Source: Bradyrhizobium sp. Arg816 (GTDB taxonomy: Bacteria > Pseudomonadota > Alphaproteobacteria > Rhizobiales > Xanthobacteraceae). Taken from it: DNA of 64,000 bases. Each line of letters opens with the position of its first letter. The first letter of the stretch is position 1. The translations under genes and the position numbers were made by a program. The notes beneath the pieces are model-generated. The model did no database searches and was not told the origin of the DNA. It was given only the letters and a program-made list of their open reading frames with translations. The DNA lies in the NCBI RefSeq assembly GCF_029989365.1, contig NZ_JAPRAQ010000001.1, forward strand, positions 186,001 through 250,000, in the 5' to 3' direction. Positions 10,165 to 20,810 of this stretch are shown one piece after another.

Positions 10165-10863
10165 TTAATTGGCGCGGTAGGCGCGGCTTGGGTCGTCCCC
10201 GGCAAGATCGGCCAAAATCGTCTCCCCGGCGATCGCGGTCTGCCCTTCCGACACCAGCGCCTTGGTGCCCAGCGGCAGATAGACGTCGAGGCGCGAGCCG
10301 AAGCGGATCAGGCCAAACCGCTCGCCCGCCCCGATCGCCTGCCCTTCCCTGACGAAGCAGACGATGCGCTTGGCGACGAGCCCCGCGATCTGGATCACGC
10401 CGATCCTAGCCGTCGGCGTCGTGATCACGAGCGAATTGCGTTCATTGTCCTCGCTCGCCTTGTCGAGCTCGGCGTTGACGAACAGGCCCGGCCGGTAGGC
10501 GATGCGGTCCACCCTGCCCGCGATCGGGCTGCGGTTCACGTGGCAGTTGAACACGCTCATGAACACCGAGATCCGCGGCAAAGGCCGGTCGCCGAGCCCG
10601 AGCTCGGCCGGCGGCAGCGCCATGGTGATCATCGAGACGCGGCCGTCGGCCGGCGACACCACGAGCCCCTCGCGCACCGGCGTCACGCGCACGGGGTCGC
10701 GGAAGAACAGCGCGCACCACACGGTCAGGATCGTGCCGATCCACCCGAGCGGCGACCACAGCCAGAACAGGATCAGGCTTGCCAGCGCAAAGCCGCCAAT
10801 GAAGGGATAGCCCTCCTTGTGGATCGGCGGGATCTGACGCTGGATCGAATCGAGGATGGACAT
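10165..10863 (-). CDS. psd: Phosphatidylserine decarboxylase proenzyme
   Basis: The 232-aa protein is a short PSD-A type decarboxylase that turns phosphatidylserine into phosphatidylethanolamine. It has a membrane segment near residues 24-50 ([17 protein letters not shown]), the SPADG motif, [14 protein letters not shown], and the [11 protein letters not shown] region whose Gly-Ser bond is self-cleaved to make the pyruvoyl group. It lies directly upstream of pssA on the same strand and 86 nt downstream of the ABC transporter gene. Confidence 0.93.
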   Translation of the reverse strand: MSILDSIQRQIPPIHKEGYPFIGGFALASLILFWLWSPLGWIGTILTVWCALFFRDPVRVTPVREGLVVSPADGRVSMITMALPPAELGLGDRPLPRISVFMSVFNCHVNRSPIAGRVDRIAYRPGLFVNAELDKASEDNERNSLVITTPTARIGVIQIAGLVAKRIVCFVREGQAIGAGERFGLIRFGSRLDVYLPLGTKALVSEGQTAIAGETILADLAGDDPSRAYRAN

Positions 10864-10949
10864 CGCTATCTGCCGCCTGGGAGTTGATGGCGCCGGGTCG
10901 CCCCCGCGCGGTGGAGTTGTTTAGGCCAGAGTTGGGACCCGAGACAAGG

Positions 10950-12908
10950 TCACTCCGCGGCCGCTGATGTCGCGAGGGCGTCATCGACCGGCGGCGGCTC
11001 CCGGTTGGGCGCCTCGCTGGAATCCGCCATCTTGGCCAGTTTCTCGCGCGCCGCCTCGGCCTCGCGCTGCCTGTTCCACATGCTGGCATAGAGGCCGCCC
11101 TGCACGAGCAGCTTGGCGTGGGTGCCCCGCTCGGCGATGCGGCCCTGGTCCAGCACGATGATCTCATCGGCGCCGACGATGGTGGAAAGCCGGTGCGCGA
11201 TCACCAGCGAGGTGCGGTTCTTCGCCACGCGGTCGAGCGCGCCCTGGATCTCGTGCTCGGTGTGGGTGTCGAGCGCCGAGGTCGCCTCATCGAGCACCAG
11301 GATCGGCGGCGCCTTGAGCACGGTGCGCGCGATGGCGACGCGCTGCTTCTCGCCGCCGGACAGCTTCAAGCCGCGCTCGCCGACCTGGGTCTCGTAACCC
11401 ATCGGCGCCATGCGGATGAAATGGTCGATCTGCGCCAGCCGCGCCGCCTCTTCGACCTCGGCATCACCAGCATCCCAGCGGCCGTAGCGGATGTTGTAAC
11501 GGATGGTATCGTTGAACAGCACCGTATCCTGCGGCACCATGCCGATCGAGGCGCGCAGTGAATCCTGCGTGACCTCGCGGATGTCCTGCCCGTCGATCAG
11601 GATCTTGCCGCCGGAGACGTCGTAGAGGCGGAACAACAGACGCGAAATCGTCGACTTGCCCGCACCGGACGGGCCGACGATCGCGACCGTCTTGCCGGCC
11701 GGCACCTCAAAGCTGATGCCCTTGAGGATCGGCCGCGTCGGCTCGTAGGCAAAGCGCACGTCCTCGAAACGCAGATTGCCGGCCGAGACCACCAGCGGCT
11801 GCGCATCGGGCATGTCCTTGATCTCGGCCTCGCGTCCGAGCACGCCAAACATCTTCTCGATGTCGATGATTGCCTGCTTGATCTCGCGATAGACCATGCC
11901 CATGAAATTCAGCGGCTGGTAGAGCTGGATCATCATGGCATTGACCAGCACGAAATCGCCGACCGTGTTGGTGCCGTTGCGCACCCCGATCGCGCACATC
12001 AGCATGGTCGCGGTCAGCCCGAGCGTGAAGATCACGGCCTGGCCGGTGTTGAGCACCGCGAGCGAGGTATAGGCCTGAACGCTCGACTCCTCGTAGCGCG
12101 CGACCGACTTGTCGTAACGCTGCGCCTCGCGCGTCTCCGCGCTGAAATATTTCACGGTCTCGTAGTTGAGCAGCGAGTCGATCGCCTTGGTGTTCGCCTC
12201 GGTGTCGGAATCGTTCATCTTGCGGCGGATGCCGATCCGCCATTCGGTCGCGATGTAGGTGTAGTACATGTAGACCGCGACCGTGATCAGCGTCGCCACG
12301 ACGTAGCGCCAGTCGAACTGCCAAAGCAGCACCGCCAGCAGCAGCGTGACCTCGACGATGGTCGGGATCAGCTGCAGGATCACCATGCGCACGATGACCT
12401 CGATGCCCTCGCGGCCGCGCTCGAGCACGCGCGTCAGGCCGCCGGTCTTGCGCTCGAGGTGGAAGCGCAGCGACAGCTCGTGCATGTGGATGAAGGTGAT
12501 GGTGGCGAGCTTGCGCACCGCATGCATGGCGACGCGGGCAAAGATGCCGTCGCGCCATTGCGTCAGCACCGCCATCAGGATGCGCGTCACGCCATAGCTC
12601 GCGGTCAGCAGCAATGGCGAAGCGATCACCCAGAGGTGCCAGTTGTCGGGCTGCACCGGCGCGGTGTTGGCGCCGGTCAGCGCGTCCGTCGCCCATTTGA
12701 AGCTGAACGGAACGGTCAGCGTGATCAGCTTGGCGGCGAGCAACAGCACCATCGACCAGACCACCCGCATCTTCAGGTCGAAACGGTCGCCCGGCCAGAT
12801 ATAGGGCCACAGATGCGCCAGCGTGCCCATCAGCGTGGCCCGCTCCAGCGATCCTCCCGAGGGAGGATCGGGAACGTCTGCGCCGTCGAACGATTGAGGT
12901 TGGTCCAT
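10950..12908 (-). CDS. Atm1-type ABC exporter, fused membrane and ATPase domains
   Basis: The 652-aa half-transporter has about six membrane helices (residues 45-340) then an ATPase domain with Walker A GPSGAGKST, signature LSGGEKQR, Walker B ILVLDEATSALD and H-loop IAHRLST. The set of motifs and length match the ATM1/ABCB7 group that exports glutathione-type sulfur or metal conjugates; it should act as a homodimer. The reading frame is preceded by an in-frame TTG; I used the adjacent ATG at 12908. It lies upstream of psd-pssA on the same strand, though functional linkage is not obvious. Confidence 0.9.
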   Translation of the reverse strand: MDQPQSFDGADVPDPPSGGSLERATLMGTLAHLWPYIWPGDRFDLKMRVVWSMVLLLAAKLITLTVPFSFKWATDALTGANTAPVQPDNWHLWVIASPLLLTASYGVTRILMAVLTQWRDGIFARVAMHAVRKLATITFIHMHELSLRFHLERKTGGLTRVLERGREGIEVIVRMVILQLIPTIVEVTLLLAVLLWQFDWRYVVATLITVAVYMYYTYIATEWRIGIRRKMNDSDTEANTKAIDSLLNYETVKYFSAETREAQRYDKSVARYEESSVQAYTSLAVLNTGQAVIFTLGLTATMLMCAIGVRNGTNTVGDFVLVNAMMIQLYQPLNFMGMVYREIKQAIIDIEKMFGVLGREAEIKDMPDAQPLVVSAGNLRFEDVRFAYEPTRPILKGISFEVPAGKTVAIVGPSGAGKSTISRLLFRLYDVSGGKILIDGQDIREVTQDSLRASIGMVPQDTVLFNDTIRYNIRYGRWDAGDAEVEEAARLAQIDHFIRMAPMGYETQVGERGLKLSGGEKQRVAIARTVLKAPPILVLDEATSALDTHTEHEIQGALDRVAKNRTSLVIAHRLSTIVGADEIIVLDQGRIAERGTHAKLLVQGGLYASMWNRQREAEAAREKLAKMADSSEAPNREPPPVDDALATSAAAE

Positions 12909-13100
12909 CAAAAAGCCTGAAAGCCCGCCGGGTGCGGGCAGCGTTACGATTTGCGATTTTCGCCCGTCATATAAAGCTTTCCCGATGCCAGCGCACCCCG
13001 CCAGATGGCGAATCTTTGATTGTTTGTCGCCATTTACCGGTAGATTTCCGGGGGATCCGAATCACCGATTGGGCTTGACGCCCCTTCGCTGCAATGCATC

Positions 13101-13715
13101 ATGGCACCAATGAGCACGATCAAAACTGTCTGTGTCTATTGCGGCTCCGGCCCAGGAACCAATCCCAGCTTCACCGAAGGCGCCAAGGCGTTCGGCAAGG
13201 CCCTCGCCGAGAGCAACATCCGCCTGGTCTATGGCGGCGGCTCGCTCGGCCTGATGGGCTCGGTCGCAACCTCCGTGCTCGATCACGGCGGCACCGTCAC
13301 CGGCATCATTCCCGAATTCCTCCGCAAGCGGGAGAATGCGCTGACCCGCGTGCAGGAGATGATCGTCACCCCCGACATGCACGAACGCAAGCGGTTGATG
13401 TTCGAGCGCTCCGACGCCTTCGTGGCATTGCCGGGCGGCGTCGGCACGCTGGAGGAGCTGGTGGAGCAGCTGACCTGGAAACAGCTCGGCCGTCACGCCA
13501 AGCCGGTGCTGCTCGCCAACTTCGACAATTTCTGGGAGCCGCTGTTCTCGCTGCTGTCGCACATGCGCCAGACCGAGTTCATCCGCGCCGGCCTTTCGGT
13601 CGACATCCTCAAGGCCGATCGCGTCGAGGATATTCTGCCGAAGCTGAAGGCGGCGGCGGCACAGATCGCCGAATCTGAAACGCAGCTCGCTCCGGAAGTG
13701 GCGCGCAAGCTCTAG
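13101..13715 (+). CDS. LOG-family protein (nucleoside 5'-monophosphate phosphoribohydrolase)
   Basis: The 204-aa protein carries the LOG hallmarks: CVYCGSGPG at the N-terminus, YGGGSLGLMG, and the catalytic PGGVGTLEE motif preceded by M-ERKRLMFE. LOG proteins release the base from nucleotide monophosphates, including cytokinin ribotides, in the cytoplasm. In a plant-associated rhizobium cytokinin activation is possible, but many LOG proteins act in general nucleotide clean-up. The start could also be the second ATG at 13110; neither has a convincing Shine-Dalgarno sequence. Confidence 0.88.
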   Translation: MAPMSTIKTVCVYCGSGPGTNPSFTEGAKAFGKALAESNIRLVYGGGSLGLMGSVATSVLDHGGTVTGIIPEFLRKRENALTRVQEMIVTPDMHERKRLMFERSDAFVALPGGVGTLEELVEQLTWKQLGRHAKPVLLANFDNFWEPLFSLLSHMRQTEFIRAGLSVDILKADRVEDILPKLKAAAAQIAESETQLAPEVARKL

Positions 13716-13719
13716 CGCC

Positions 13720-14097
13720 TTACTCCGCCGGAAACGTCACCGCCTCGATCCGGTTGCCATCGGGATCGGTCACGAAGGCCGCGTAGTAGCGCACGCGGTC
13801 ATGCGGGCGGAGGCCCGGCGCGCCGTCGGACGCACCGCCGGCGGACAGCGCCGCGACGTGAAACGCATCGACCTCGGCCGTCGTCTTTGCCCGCAGGCAG
13901 ATGTGCACGCCGCTCTCCGGTGCCACGGGCAGCATTTCCTCGCGCAGATTGATCCAGAACTCGGGATAGGCCTTGCCGAAGCCGATCGTCAGCGGCCGCA
14001 CGACGAGGCGCGTGAGGCCGAGCGCGGCGAGCGTGATCTCGTAGAATTTTGCGGAGCGATCGAGATCGCTGACCCCGACGGAGATGTGGTCGATCAT
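13720..14097 (-). CDS. VOC (glyoxalase/bleomycin resistance fold) protein
   Basis: The 125-aa protein is a single VOC unit beginning MIDHISVGVSDLDRSAKFY and ending DPDGNRIEAV. It has the paired beta-alpha-beta-beta-beta modules of the superfamily. His4 and the C-terminal Glu of GNRIEAV are in positions that usually bind a divalent metal, so an enzyme is more likely than a binding protein, but the substrate is unknown. It converges on the LOG gene with only 4 nt between stops. Confidence 0.85.
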   Translation of the reverse strand: MIDHISVGVSDLDRSAKFYEITLAALGLTRLVVRPLTIGFGKAYPEFWINLREEMLPVAPESGVHICLRAKTTAEVDAFHVAALSAGGASDGAPGLRPHDRVRYYAAFVTDPDGNRIEAVTFPAE

Positions 14098-14140
14098 GTT
14101 CTGTCCCCACCCATCGTTGCCGGCCTCTCCTTACTCTCCG

Positions 14141-14310
14141 CTGTCATCGCCCGGCTTGACCGGGCGATCCAGTACTCCGAGACGGAGTGATTGAACCGAT
14201 GGGCCGCGGCGTACTGGATACCCCGCTTGCCGCCTACGCTAGAGCTTCGGCGCCCCTGGACCTCAACCCCGGCGAAGCCTTGGCGTAGCCGGGTCGCGGG
14301 GTATGACAGC
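14141..14310 (+). repeat. Intergenic mosaic palindromic repeat, copy 2
   Basis: This fills most of the 224-nt gap between the VOC and cimA genes. It starts with ATCGCCCGG-CTTGA-CCGGGCGAT (14146-14168), then a block matching the reverse complement of 940-990, then an arm near 14218 (ATACCCCGC) that pairs with GCGGGGTAT near 14297. In copy 1 the two outer arms are separated by only four bases; here about 70 nt sit between them. I see no gene. Confidence 0.75.
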
Positions 14311-14321
14311 AATACCTGGGA

Positions 14322-15920
14322 CTACGCCGGCGCCCCCGACTTCACCAGCTTGTAGATCACCGAGTCCATCAGTGCCTGGAACGAGGCGTCGATGATGTTC
14401 GGGGACACGCCGACCGTGGTCCAGCGATCGCCGTTCTCGTCCTCGCTCTCGATCAGCACGCGCGTGACCGCGCCGGTGCCGCCGTTGAGGATACGGACGC
14501 GGTAGTCGATCAGTGTCAGGCCCTCGATGTACTTCTGGTACTTGCCGAGATCCTTGCGCAGCGCGACGTCGAGCGCGTTGACGGGGCCGTTGCCTTCGGC
14601 GGCCGAGATCAAACGCTCGCCGGCAACGTCGACCTTGACCACTGCAAGCGCGACGGTGACGCGCTCGCCGTGCGAATTATAGCGCTGCTCGACATTGACG
14701 TCGAACTGCTCGACCTCGAAATAATGCGGCACCTTGCCGAGCGTGCGCCGCGCCAGCAGATCGAACGAGGCGTTGGCGGATTCATAGGCGTAGCCCGCCG
14801 CCTCACGCTCCTTCAATTCCTCAACCAGCCGCGTCAGCTTGGGATCGCTCTTCTCGTAGGCAATGCCGGCACGGTCGAGCTCGGCAATGACGTTGGAGCG
14901 CCCGGCCTGGTCTGACACCAGCACCTTGCGATGATTGCCGACCAATTCCGGCAGCACATGCTCGTACGTCTGCGGGTCCTTCAGCACGGCGGAGGCATGA
15001 ATGCCGGTCTTGGTGACAAAGGCGCTCTCGCCGACATAGGCCGCATGCCGGTTCGGCACGCGGTTGAGCATGTCGTCGAGGGTGCGCGAGACCTTGACGA
15101 GAGTTGCGAGCTTTTCGGGCGTGACGCCGATCTCGAAGGCGTCGGAAAACTCCTTCTTGAGCTTCAGCGTCGGGATCAGCGAGCACAGATTGGCGTTGCC
15201 GCAGCGCTCGCCGAGACCATTCAGCGTGCCCTGGATCTGCCGCGCGCCGGCCCGCACCGCGGCCAGCGAATTGGCCACGGCCTGCTCGGTGTCGTTATGG
15301 GCGTGGATGCCGACATGGTCGCCCGGGATGTGCTTCGTCACCTCGGTGACGATGGCCTCGATCTCGTTCGGCATGGTGCCGCCATTGGTGTCGCACAGCA
15401 CCACCCAGCGCGCGCCGGCCTCATAGGCGGCCTTGGCGCAGGCGAGCGCGAAGGTTGAATCCTCCTTGTAGCCGTCGAAGAAGTGCTCGCAGTCGAGCAT
15501 GACCTCGCGGCCCGCGGCCTTCGCCGCCGCGACGCTGTCGCGGATCGACGCCAGATTTTCTTCCTTCGTCGTCTCCAGCGCGACGCGCACCTGATAGGCG
15601 GAGGACTTCGCCACGAAGCAGATCGCGTCGGCCTTCGCTTCGAGGAGCCCGGCCACACCGGGATCGTTGGAGACCGAGCGGCCTGCCCGGCGCGTCATGC
15701 CGAAGGCGGTGAAGCGCGCATGCGAAAACTTCGGCTTGGTGCCGAAGAACTCGGTGTCGGTCGGATTGGCGCCGGGATAGCCGCCCTCGACATAGTCGAT
15801 GCCGAGATCGTCGAGCATCGCCGCGATGACCTGCTTGTCGGTCAGGGTGAAGTCGACGCCGTTGGTCTGCGCCCCGTCGCGCAGCGTGGTGTCGAACAGA
15901 TAGAGACGCTCCTTGCTCAT
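14322..15920 (-). CDS. cimA: (R)-citramalate synthase
   Basis: The 532-aa enzyme condenses pyruvate with acetyl-CoA to (R)-citramalate, the first step of the threonine-independent route to 2-oxobutyrate and isoleucine. FDTTLRDGAQ is at the N-terminus, GIHAHNDTEQA gives the metal-binding histidines, and GLGERCGNANL follows. The C-terminal third is a LeuA-type regulatory dimer domain, so feedback control by isoleucine is likely. A leuA assignment is less likely because FTLTDK and the overall length match CimA. The ATG overlaps the GNAT stop by 4 nt, so translation is probably coupled. Confidence 0.88.
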   Translation of the reverse strand: MSKERLYLFDTTLRDGAQTNGVDFTLTDKQVIAAMLDDLGIDYVEGGYPGANPTDTEFFGTKPKFSHARFTAFGMTRRAGRSVSNDPGVAGLLEAKADAICFVAKSSAYQVRVALETTKEENLASIRDSVAAAKAAGREVMLDCEHFFDGYKEDSTFALACAKAAYEAGARWVVLCDTNGGTMPNEIEAIVTEVTKHIPGDHVGIHAHNDTEQAVANSLAAVRAGARQIQGTLNGLGERCGNANLCSLIPTLKLKKEFSDAFEIGVTPEKLATLVKVSRTLDDMLNRVPNRHAAYVGESAFVTKTGIHASAVLKDPQTYEHVLPELVGNHRKVLVSDQAGRSNVIAELDRAGIAYEKSDPKLTRLVEELKEREAAGYAYESANASFDLLARRTLGKVPHYFEVEQFDVNVEQRYNSHGERVTVALAVVKVDVAGERLISAAEGNGPVNALDVALRKDLGKYQKYIEGLTLIDYRVRILNGGTGAVTRVLIESEDENGDRWTTVGVSPNIIDASFQALMDSVIYKLVKSGAPA

Positions 15921-16408
15921 TGCGCGCCTCCGAGCGTCTTTTTCATCGTGGTGTTGGCGAGCCACTCGTCGTTGATGGTGATGCTGTTGCGCTGCATGGC
16001 GACATAGCCGCGCTTGGCGAAGAAGTTTTGCGCGGTGTCGCTGGCATCGACCGACAGGCTGGTCGCGCCGCGACCGCCGGCGAGCTTCTCCAGCGCGTCC
16101 ACCAGCATGGCCGCGATGCCCTGACCGGTCACGGCGGGATGCACATAGAGCATATGGATGTGATCGGCCCCGCGCAGCGAGGCGAAGCCGACGGGCGAGC
16201 CCTCCAGCGTGGCGACCAGCGTGAGATCGGCCGCGAGCCGCTTGCCGAACTCTTCGGTTTCCGCCGCCTCCATCCAGGCCTGCTGCTGCGCCTCGTTGTA
16301 GTCTTCGCCGGTCAGCTCCTCGATGCTTGCCGTGAAGATCGCGGCGAGAACCGGAACGTCATCAGGCAGGAACGGCCGCAATCCGGGTTTTGGCAAAGTC
16401 TGTCCCAT
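15917..16408 (-). CDS. GNAT-family N-acetyltransferase
   Basis: The 163-aa protein is one GNAT domain. YVHPAVTGQGIAAMLV is motif A with the acetyl-CoA pyrophosphate loop, and FFAKRGYVAMQRN is motif B. It would acetylate an amine, but the acceptor is unknown. I chose the ATG at 16408, 5 nt after the stop of a small upstream ORF; the longer frame to 16588 is arginine/alanine-rich and lies across cysS. Its stop overlaps the cimA start by 4 nt (ATGA). Confidence 0.85.
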   Translation of the reverse strand: MGQTLPKPGLRPFLPDDVPVLAAIFTASIEELTGEDYNEAQQQAWMEAAETEEFGKRLAADLTLVATLEGSPVGFASLRGADHIHMLYVHPAVTGQGIAAMLVDALEKLAGGRGATSLSVDASDTAQNFFAKRGYVAMQRNSITINDEWLANTTMKKTLGGAQ

Positions 16409-16413
16409 CGTCT

Positions 16414-16523
16414 TCACCACATCCCATAGAGTTTCAGGGCCAGCGCCACGGCCGCCGCGAGCAGCAGTATCTTCAGCGCGATGTAATAGAGCCAGTGCCG
16501 CGGAAAAGGCGTGTCGGGCCGCT

Positions 16524-16527
<4 letters not shown>
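16414..16527 (-). CDS. 37-aa single-helix membrane protein in the cysS-cimA operon
   Basis: This short reading frame begins [15 protein letters not shown] and has one hydrophobic helix ([18 protein letters not shown]) ending in YGMW. It starts inside the cysS stop (ATGA overlap at 16524-16527), has GGGAGG 7 nt upstream, and ends 5 nt before the GNAT start. That spacing fills the gap exactly and is the main evidence for a real gene. The charge pattern predicts an N-in membrane anchor. No family is recognised, and function is unknown. Confidence 0.75.
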
Positions 16528-17906
<1,379 letters not shown>

Positions 17907-18196
17907 ATGGATACCCGTCGGCTGTTGGCCGGGCGTCCAGTGCTCTCAATGCTTTTTGAGAAAAGACGGCTCCAGCCAGCGAATCGCTAGCTCGTAATCT
18001 CGCGGCAAATGCCACAAATGGCGAGGAGACCGTTCATGCGGGAACATATGGGCCACGAGGGGCCCTTGCGTCAAGAGAGCCGCGAAAACGCCGTTTTATC
18101 TCCGCAAAGCGCGGCCGCCCGCCTTGATGGTTCATCATCCTTAACCTTTTGAGTTTACTTGGAACCCGGCGGTTCCCTACAGCCCCCGGTGCACCC

Positions 18197-18502
18197 ATGC
18201 GATCCCTGCTCGCGCTCGTCTCTTGTGCCTCCATCATCGCGGCATCCAGCGCGTTCGCCGAGACCCGCGTCTTCATCATCGCCAATCAGGCGGACGGCTA
18301 CGGTGTGGACCAGTGCCTCGCCAAGGGCGAGAAATGCGGCGCACAGGTCGCGCGCACCTATTGCCAGTCACGCGATTTTGCCCAGGCCTCGGCCTACCGC
18401 CGGGTCGATCCCGACGAAATTACCGGCTCTGTCCTCAAAACTGGCGCAAACTGCTCCCATGGCCATTGCGACGAATATGTAGCAATCACCTGCCAGCGCT
18501 GA
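18197..18502 (+). CDS. Small secreted cysteine-rich protein
   Basis: The 101-aa product has a clear signal peptide (MRSLLALVSCASIIAASSAFA, cleavage before ETR) and a mature part of about 80 residues with six cysteines, consistent with three disulfides in the periplasm. No family is recognised. I chose the ATG at 18197 because the signal peptide begins there. The 290 nt upstream, back to cysS, hold no gene; a small GGAACC-CGGC-GGTTCC hairpin lies at 18162-18177. Confidence 0.7.
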   Translation: MRSLLALVSCASIIAASSAFAETRVFIIANQADGYGVDQCLAKGEKCGAQVARTYCQSRDFAQASAYRRVDPDEITGSVLKTGANCSHGHCDEYVAITCQR

Positions 18503-18644
18503 ATTCCCTCGGAGCTGGCGGACCTTAGGACCAGTTTTCGGCCCCTGAAACGACGTGACGATGCCGCAGGAAGCGGCTATTGGAGGGCGCGCGTCGGCCC
18601 CCAAAATCGCATTGGAAGTCACTTGGGGCCGTGACCTCGCTAGA

Positions 18645-19847
18645 ATGGCGGATATGCCTGAATTTTTGCCTCTCTCCCGTGCTCGCTCCATCCTTGCCTG
18701 CACCGTGCTTCTGAGCACGGTCGTGCTCGCCAACGGTGCTTTCGCGCAAGCCGGCCCGCCCGGCCCGCCGCCGCAGCCCGGCCAGAACGGGCTCGGACCA
18801 AATCCGATGTGCGTGCGGCTGGAAGGCCAGCTCGCCGCGCTCGATCGTGGCGGCGGCGGTGGCGACCCCGCGCGCGAAGACCAGATCCGCCGCTATCAGG
18901 ATTCCCAGGCCAAGCAGCAGGCCGAGCTCGACCGCGTCACCATGCAGGCCAAGCGCATGGGCTGCGATTCCTCCGGCTTCTTCTCGCTGTTCAACGGCCA
19001 GTCGGCGCAATGCGGCCCGGTCAACACCCAGATCCAGCAGATGCGCGCCAATCTGGACCAGATCACCGGCAATCTCGAACGCCTGCGCGGCGGCGGCCCC
19101 GGCGGCTTCAGCCCGGAGCGCGACAACCAGCGCCGCTCGGTGCTGGCGGCACTGGCGCAGAACAATTGCGGCCCGCAATATGCCAACGCCGCGCAATCGC
19201 AGGGCGGCGGCAACTTCCTGAGCAATCTGTTCGGCGGCAACAACCCCAACAATCCCAACAATCCGCAAGGCGTGCCGCCCTCCGATCTCGGGCCGCAATC
19301 CGGCACCTACCGCACCGTGTGCGTGCGCACCTGCGACGGCGCGTATTTCCCTGTCTCGTTTGCCACCGTGCCGGCGCGCATCCCCGACGACGAGAAGACC
19401 TGCAAGGCGCTGTGCCCGGCCGCGGAAGCCGTGCTCTACACCCATCGCAATCCCGGCGAAGACATGAACTCCGCGGTCTCCACCAGCGGCCAGCCCTACA
19501 CGGCGCTGCCGACTGCGTTCAAATTCCGCGGCGAGTTCAACCCGTCCTGCTCCTGCAAGGCCGCAGGCCAGACCTGGGCCGACGCGCTGAAATCCGCCGA
19601 CGACAAGGCGGCGGCCGAGCAGCAGGGTGACATCATCGTCACCGAGGAGAGCGCCAAGAAGATGCAGCAGCAGCGGCTCAACAAGGGCACGCCTGCGACT
19701 GCCAAGAAGGGCGCGGCTCCCGCGCCGACGACGGCCGGCGCACCGGCTGCGACGCCGCCTGCGGAGACCGGCACGGCCACCCCGTCGTCGGAGAACAAGC
19801 CGATCCGCTCAGTCGGCCCGACGTTCCTGCCGCAGCAGCAGAAGTAG
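18645..19847 (+). CDS. DUF2865-type secreted protein
   Basis: The roughly 400-aa protein has a signal peptide (ILACTVLLSTVVLANGAFA), a Pro/Gly-rich stretch, a coiled-coil-like Gln-rich region, and a cysteine-rich C-terminal half including TVCVRTCDGAYFPVSF, TCKALCPAAEA and NPSCSCKAAG. That combination is typical of DUF2865 proteins of Rhizobiales. The tail is Ala/Thr/Pro-rich. It is probably periplasmic or surface-located. Two close ATGs (18645 and 18654) are possible starts. Function is unknown. Confidence 0.75.
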   Translation: MADMPEFLPLSRARSILACTVLLSTVVLANGAFAQAGPPGPPPQPGQNGLGPNPMCVRLEGQLAALDRGGGGGDPAREDQIRRYQDSQAKQQAELDRVTMQAKRMGCDSSGFFSLFNGQSAQCGPVNTQIQQMRANLDQITGNLERLRGGGPGGFSPERDNQRRSVLAALAQNNCGPQYANAAQSQGGGNFLSNLFGGNNPNNPNNPQGVPPSDLGPQSGTYRTVCVRTCDGAYFPVSFATVPARIPDDEKTCKALCPAAEAVLYTHRNPGEDMNSAVSTSGQPYTALPTAFKFRGEFNPSCSCKAAGQTWADALKSADDKAAAEQQGDIIVTEESAKKMQQQRLNKGTPATAKKGAAPAPTTAGAPAATPPAETGTATPSSENKPIRSVGPTFLPQQQK

Positions 19848-19901
19848 GCCCTGACCCGTCATGCCCCGCGAAGGCGGCCGCCAGGCGCGGCCGTTTCACT
19901 G

Positions 19902-20810
19902 TTACTGCTTACCCTCGCGGCTCCACGGGAAGAGATTGGCCGGAAAGTCCGCTGCGTAGCGCTTTCCCTTCGGAGGCGGCGGCGGCTCGTCCGGAGGATT
20001 CGGATTCGGCTCGACCACCCGCCGATAGAGGTGCCAGGTGGCGTGACCGAGCACCGGCAGGACGACAGCGAGACCGACGAAGAACGGCAACGAGCCGATC
20101 ACGAGCAGTGCCGCGACGATGACGCCCCATCCGGCCATCGCAACCGGATTCGCCGCCACCGCTCGGAGCGACGTGCGGATCGCGTCGATCGCAGTCGCGT
20201 GCCGGTCAAGCATCAACGGAAACGACACGACGCTGACGCACAAGGCCACAACCGCAAACAGGAAGCCACAACCGCAACCGACGATGATGAGCGACCAGCC
20301 TTCCGGTGTCGTCAGCACCCGCGTTGCGAAGTCGGGAATGCTTGCGGCCGCCGCGTGACCGAAGATCGTGACATAGATCGCGTTCGCGACACCGATCCAG
20401 GCCCCGAACAGGACCAGCAGGAGTACGCCGAGCTCGACCATGGCGCCGAACGACGGTGCGCGCAGCACCTTGATCGCATCCCACGCATCGACCTCCTCGC
20501 CGCGCTCGCGACGCCGGCTGAGTTCATATAGACCGATCGCGGCAAAAGGGCCGATCAAGGCAAAGCCGGCAGCCAGCGGAAACAGCAGCGGCAGCACCGA
20601 ATAGCCGAGAACCATCCTGAACAGGACGAGACCGAGGACGGGATAAATCACGCACACGACGATCGCGTGGCTCGGCATCGCCTGGAAATCCTCCCAACCC
20701 AGGCGCAGCGCCTCTGTCAGGTCGGACCAGCCGATCTTGCGAATGGGATAGGAGGCCGCTTCGCCGAACAGGTGCCGCTTTACGATGTTGTCGGAATAAA
20801 GAGTGGCCAT
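19902..20810 (-). CDS. DUF2189-family integral membrane protein
   Basis: The 302-aa protein has about six membrane helices, including YPVLGLVLFRMVLGY, ELGVLLLVLFGAWIGVANAI and ALLVIGSLPFFVGLAVVLPV, and ends in a Pro-rich cytoplasmic tail. The IRKIGWSDLTEALRLGWEDF start and the LGHATWHLYRRVV end match the DUF2189 pattern found in many alphaproteobacteria. The ATG at 20810 has GGAGG upstream. It is convergent with the DUF2865 gene. Function is unknown. Confidence 0.8.
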   Translation of the reverse strand: MATLYSDNIVKRHLFGEAASYPIRKIGWSDLTEALRLGWEDFQAMPSHAIVVCVIYPVLGLVLFRMVLGYSVLPLLFPLAAGFALIGPFAAIGLYELSRRRERGEEVDAWDAIKVLRAPSFGAMVELGVLLLVLFGAWIGVANAIYVTIFGHAAAASIPDFATRVLTTPEGWSLIIVGCGCGFLFAVVALCVSVVSFPLMLDRHATAIDAIRTSLRAVAANPVAMAGWGVIVAALLVIGSLPFFVGLAVVLPVLGHATWHLYRRVVEPNPNPPDEPPPPPKGKRYAADFPANLFPWSREGKQ

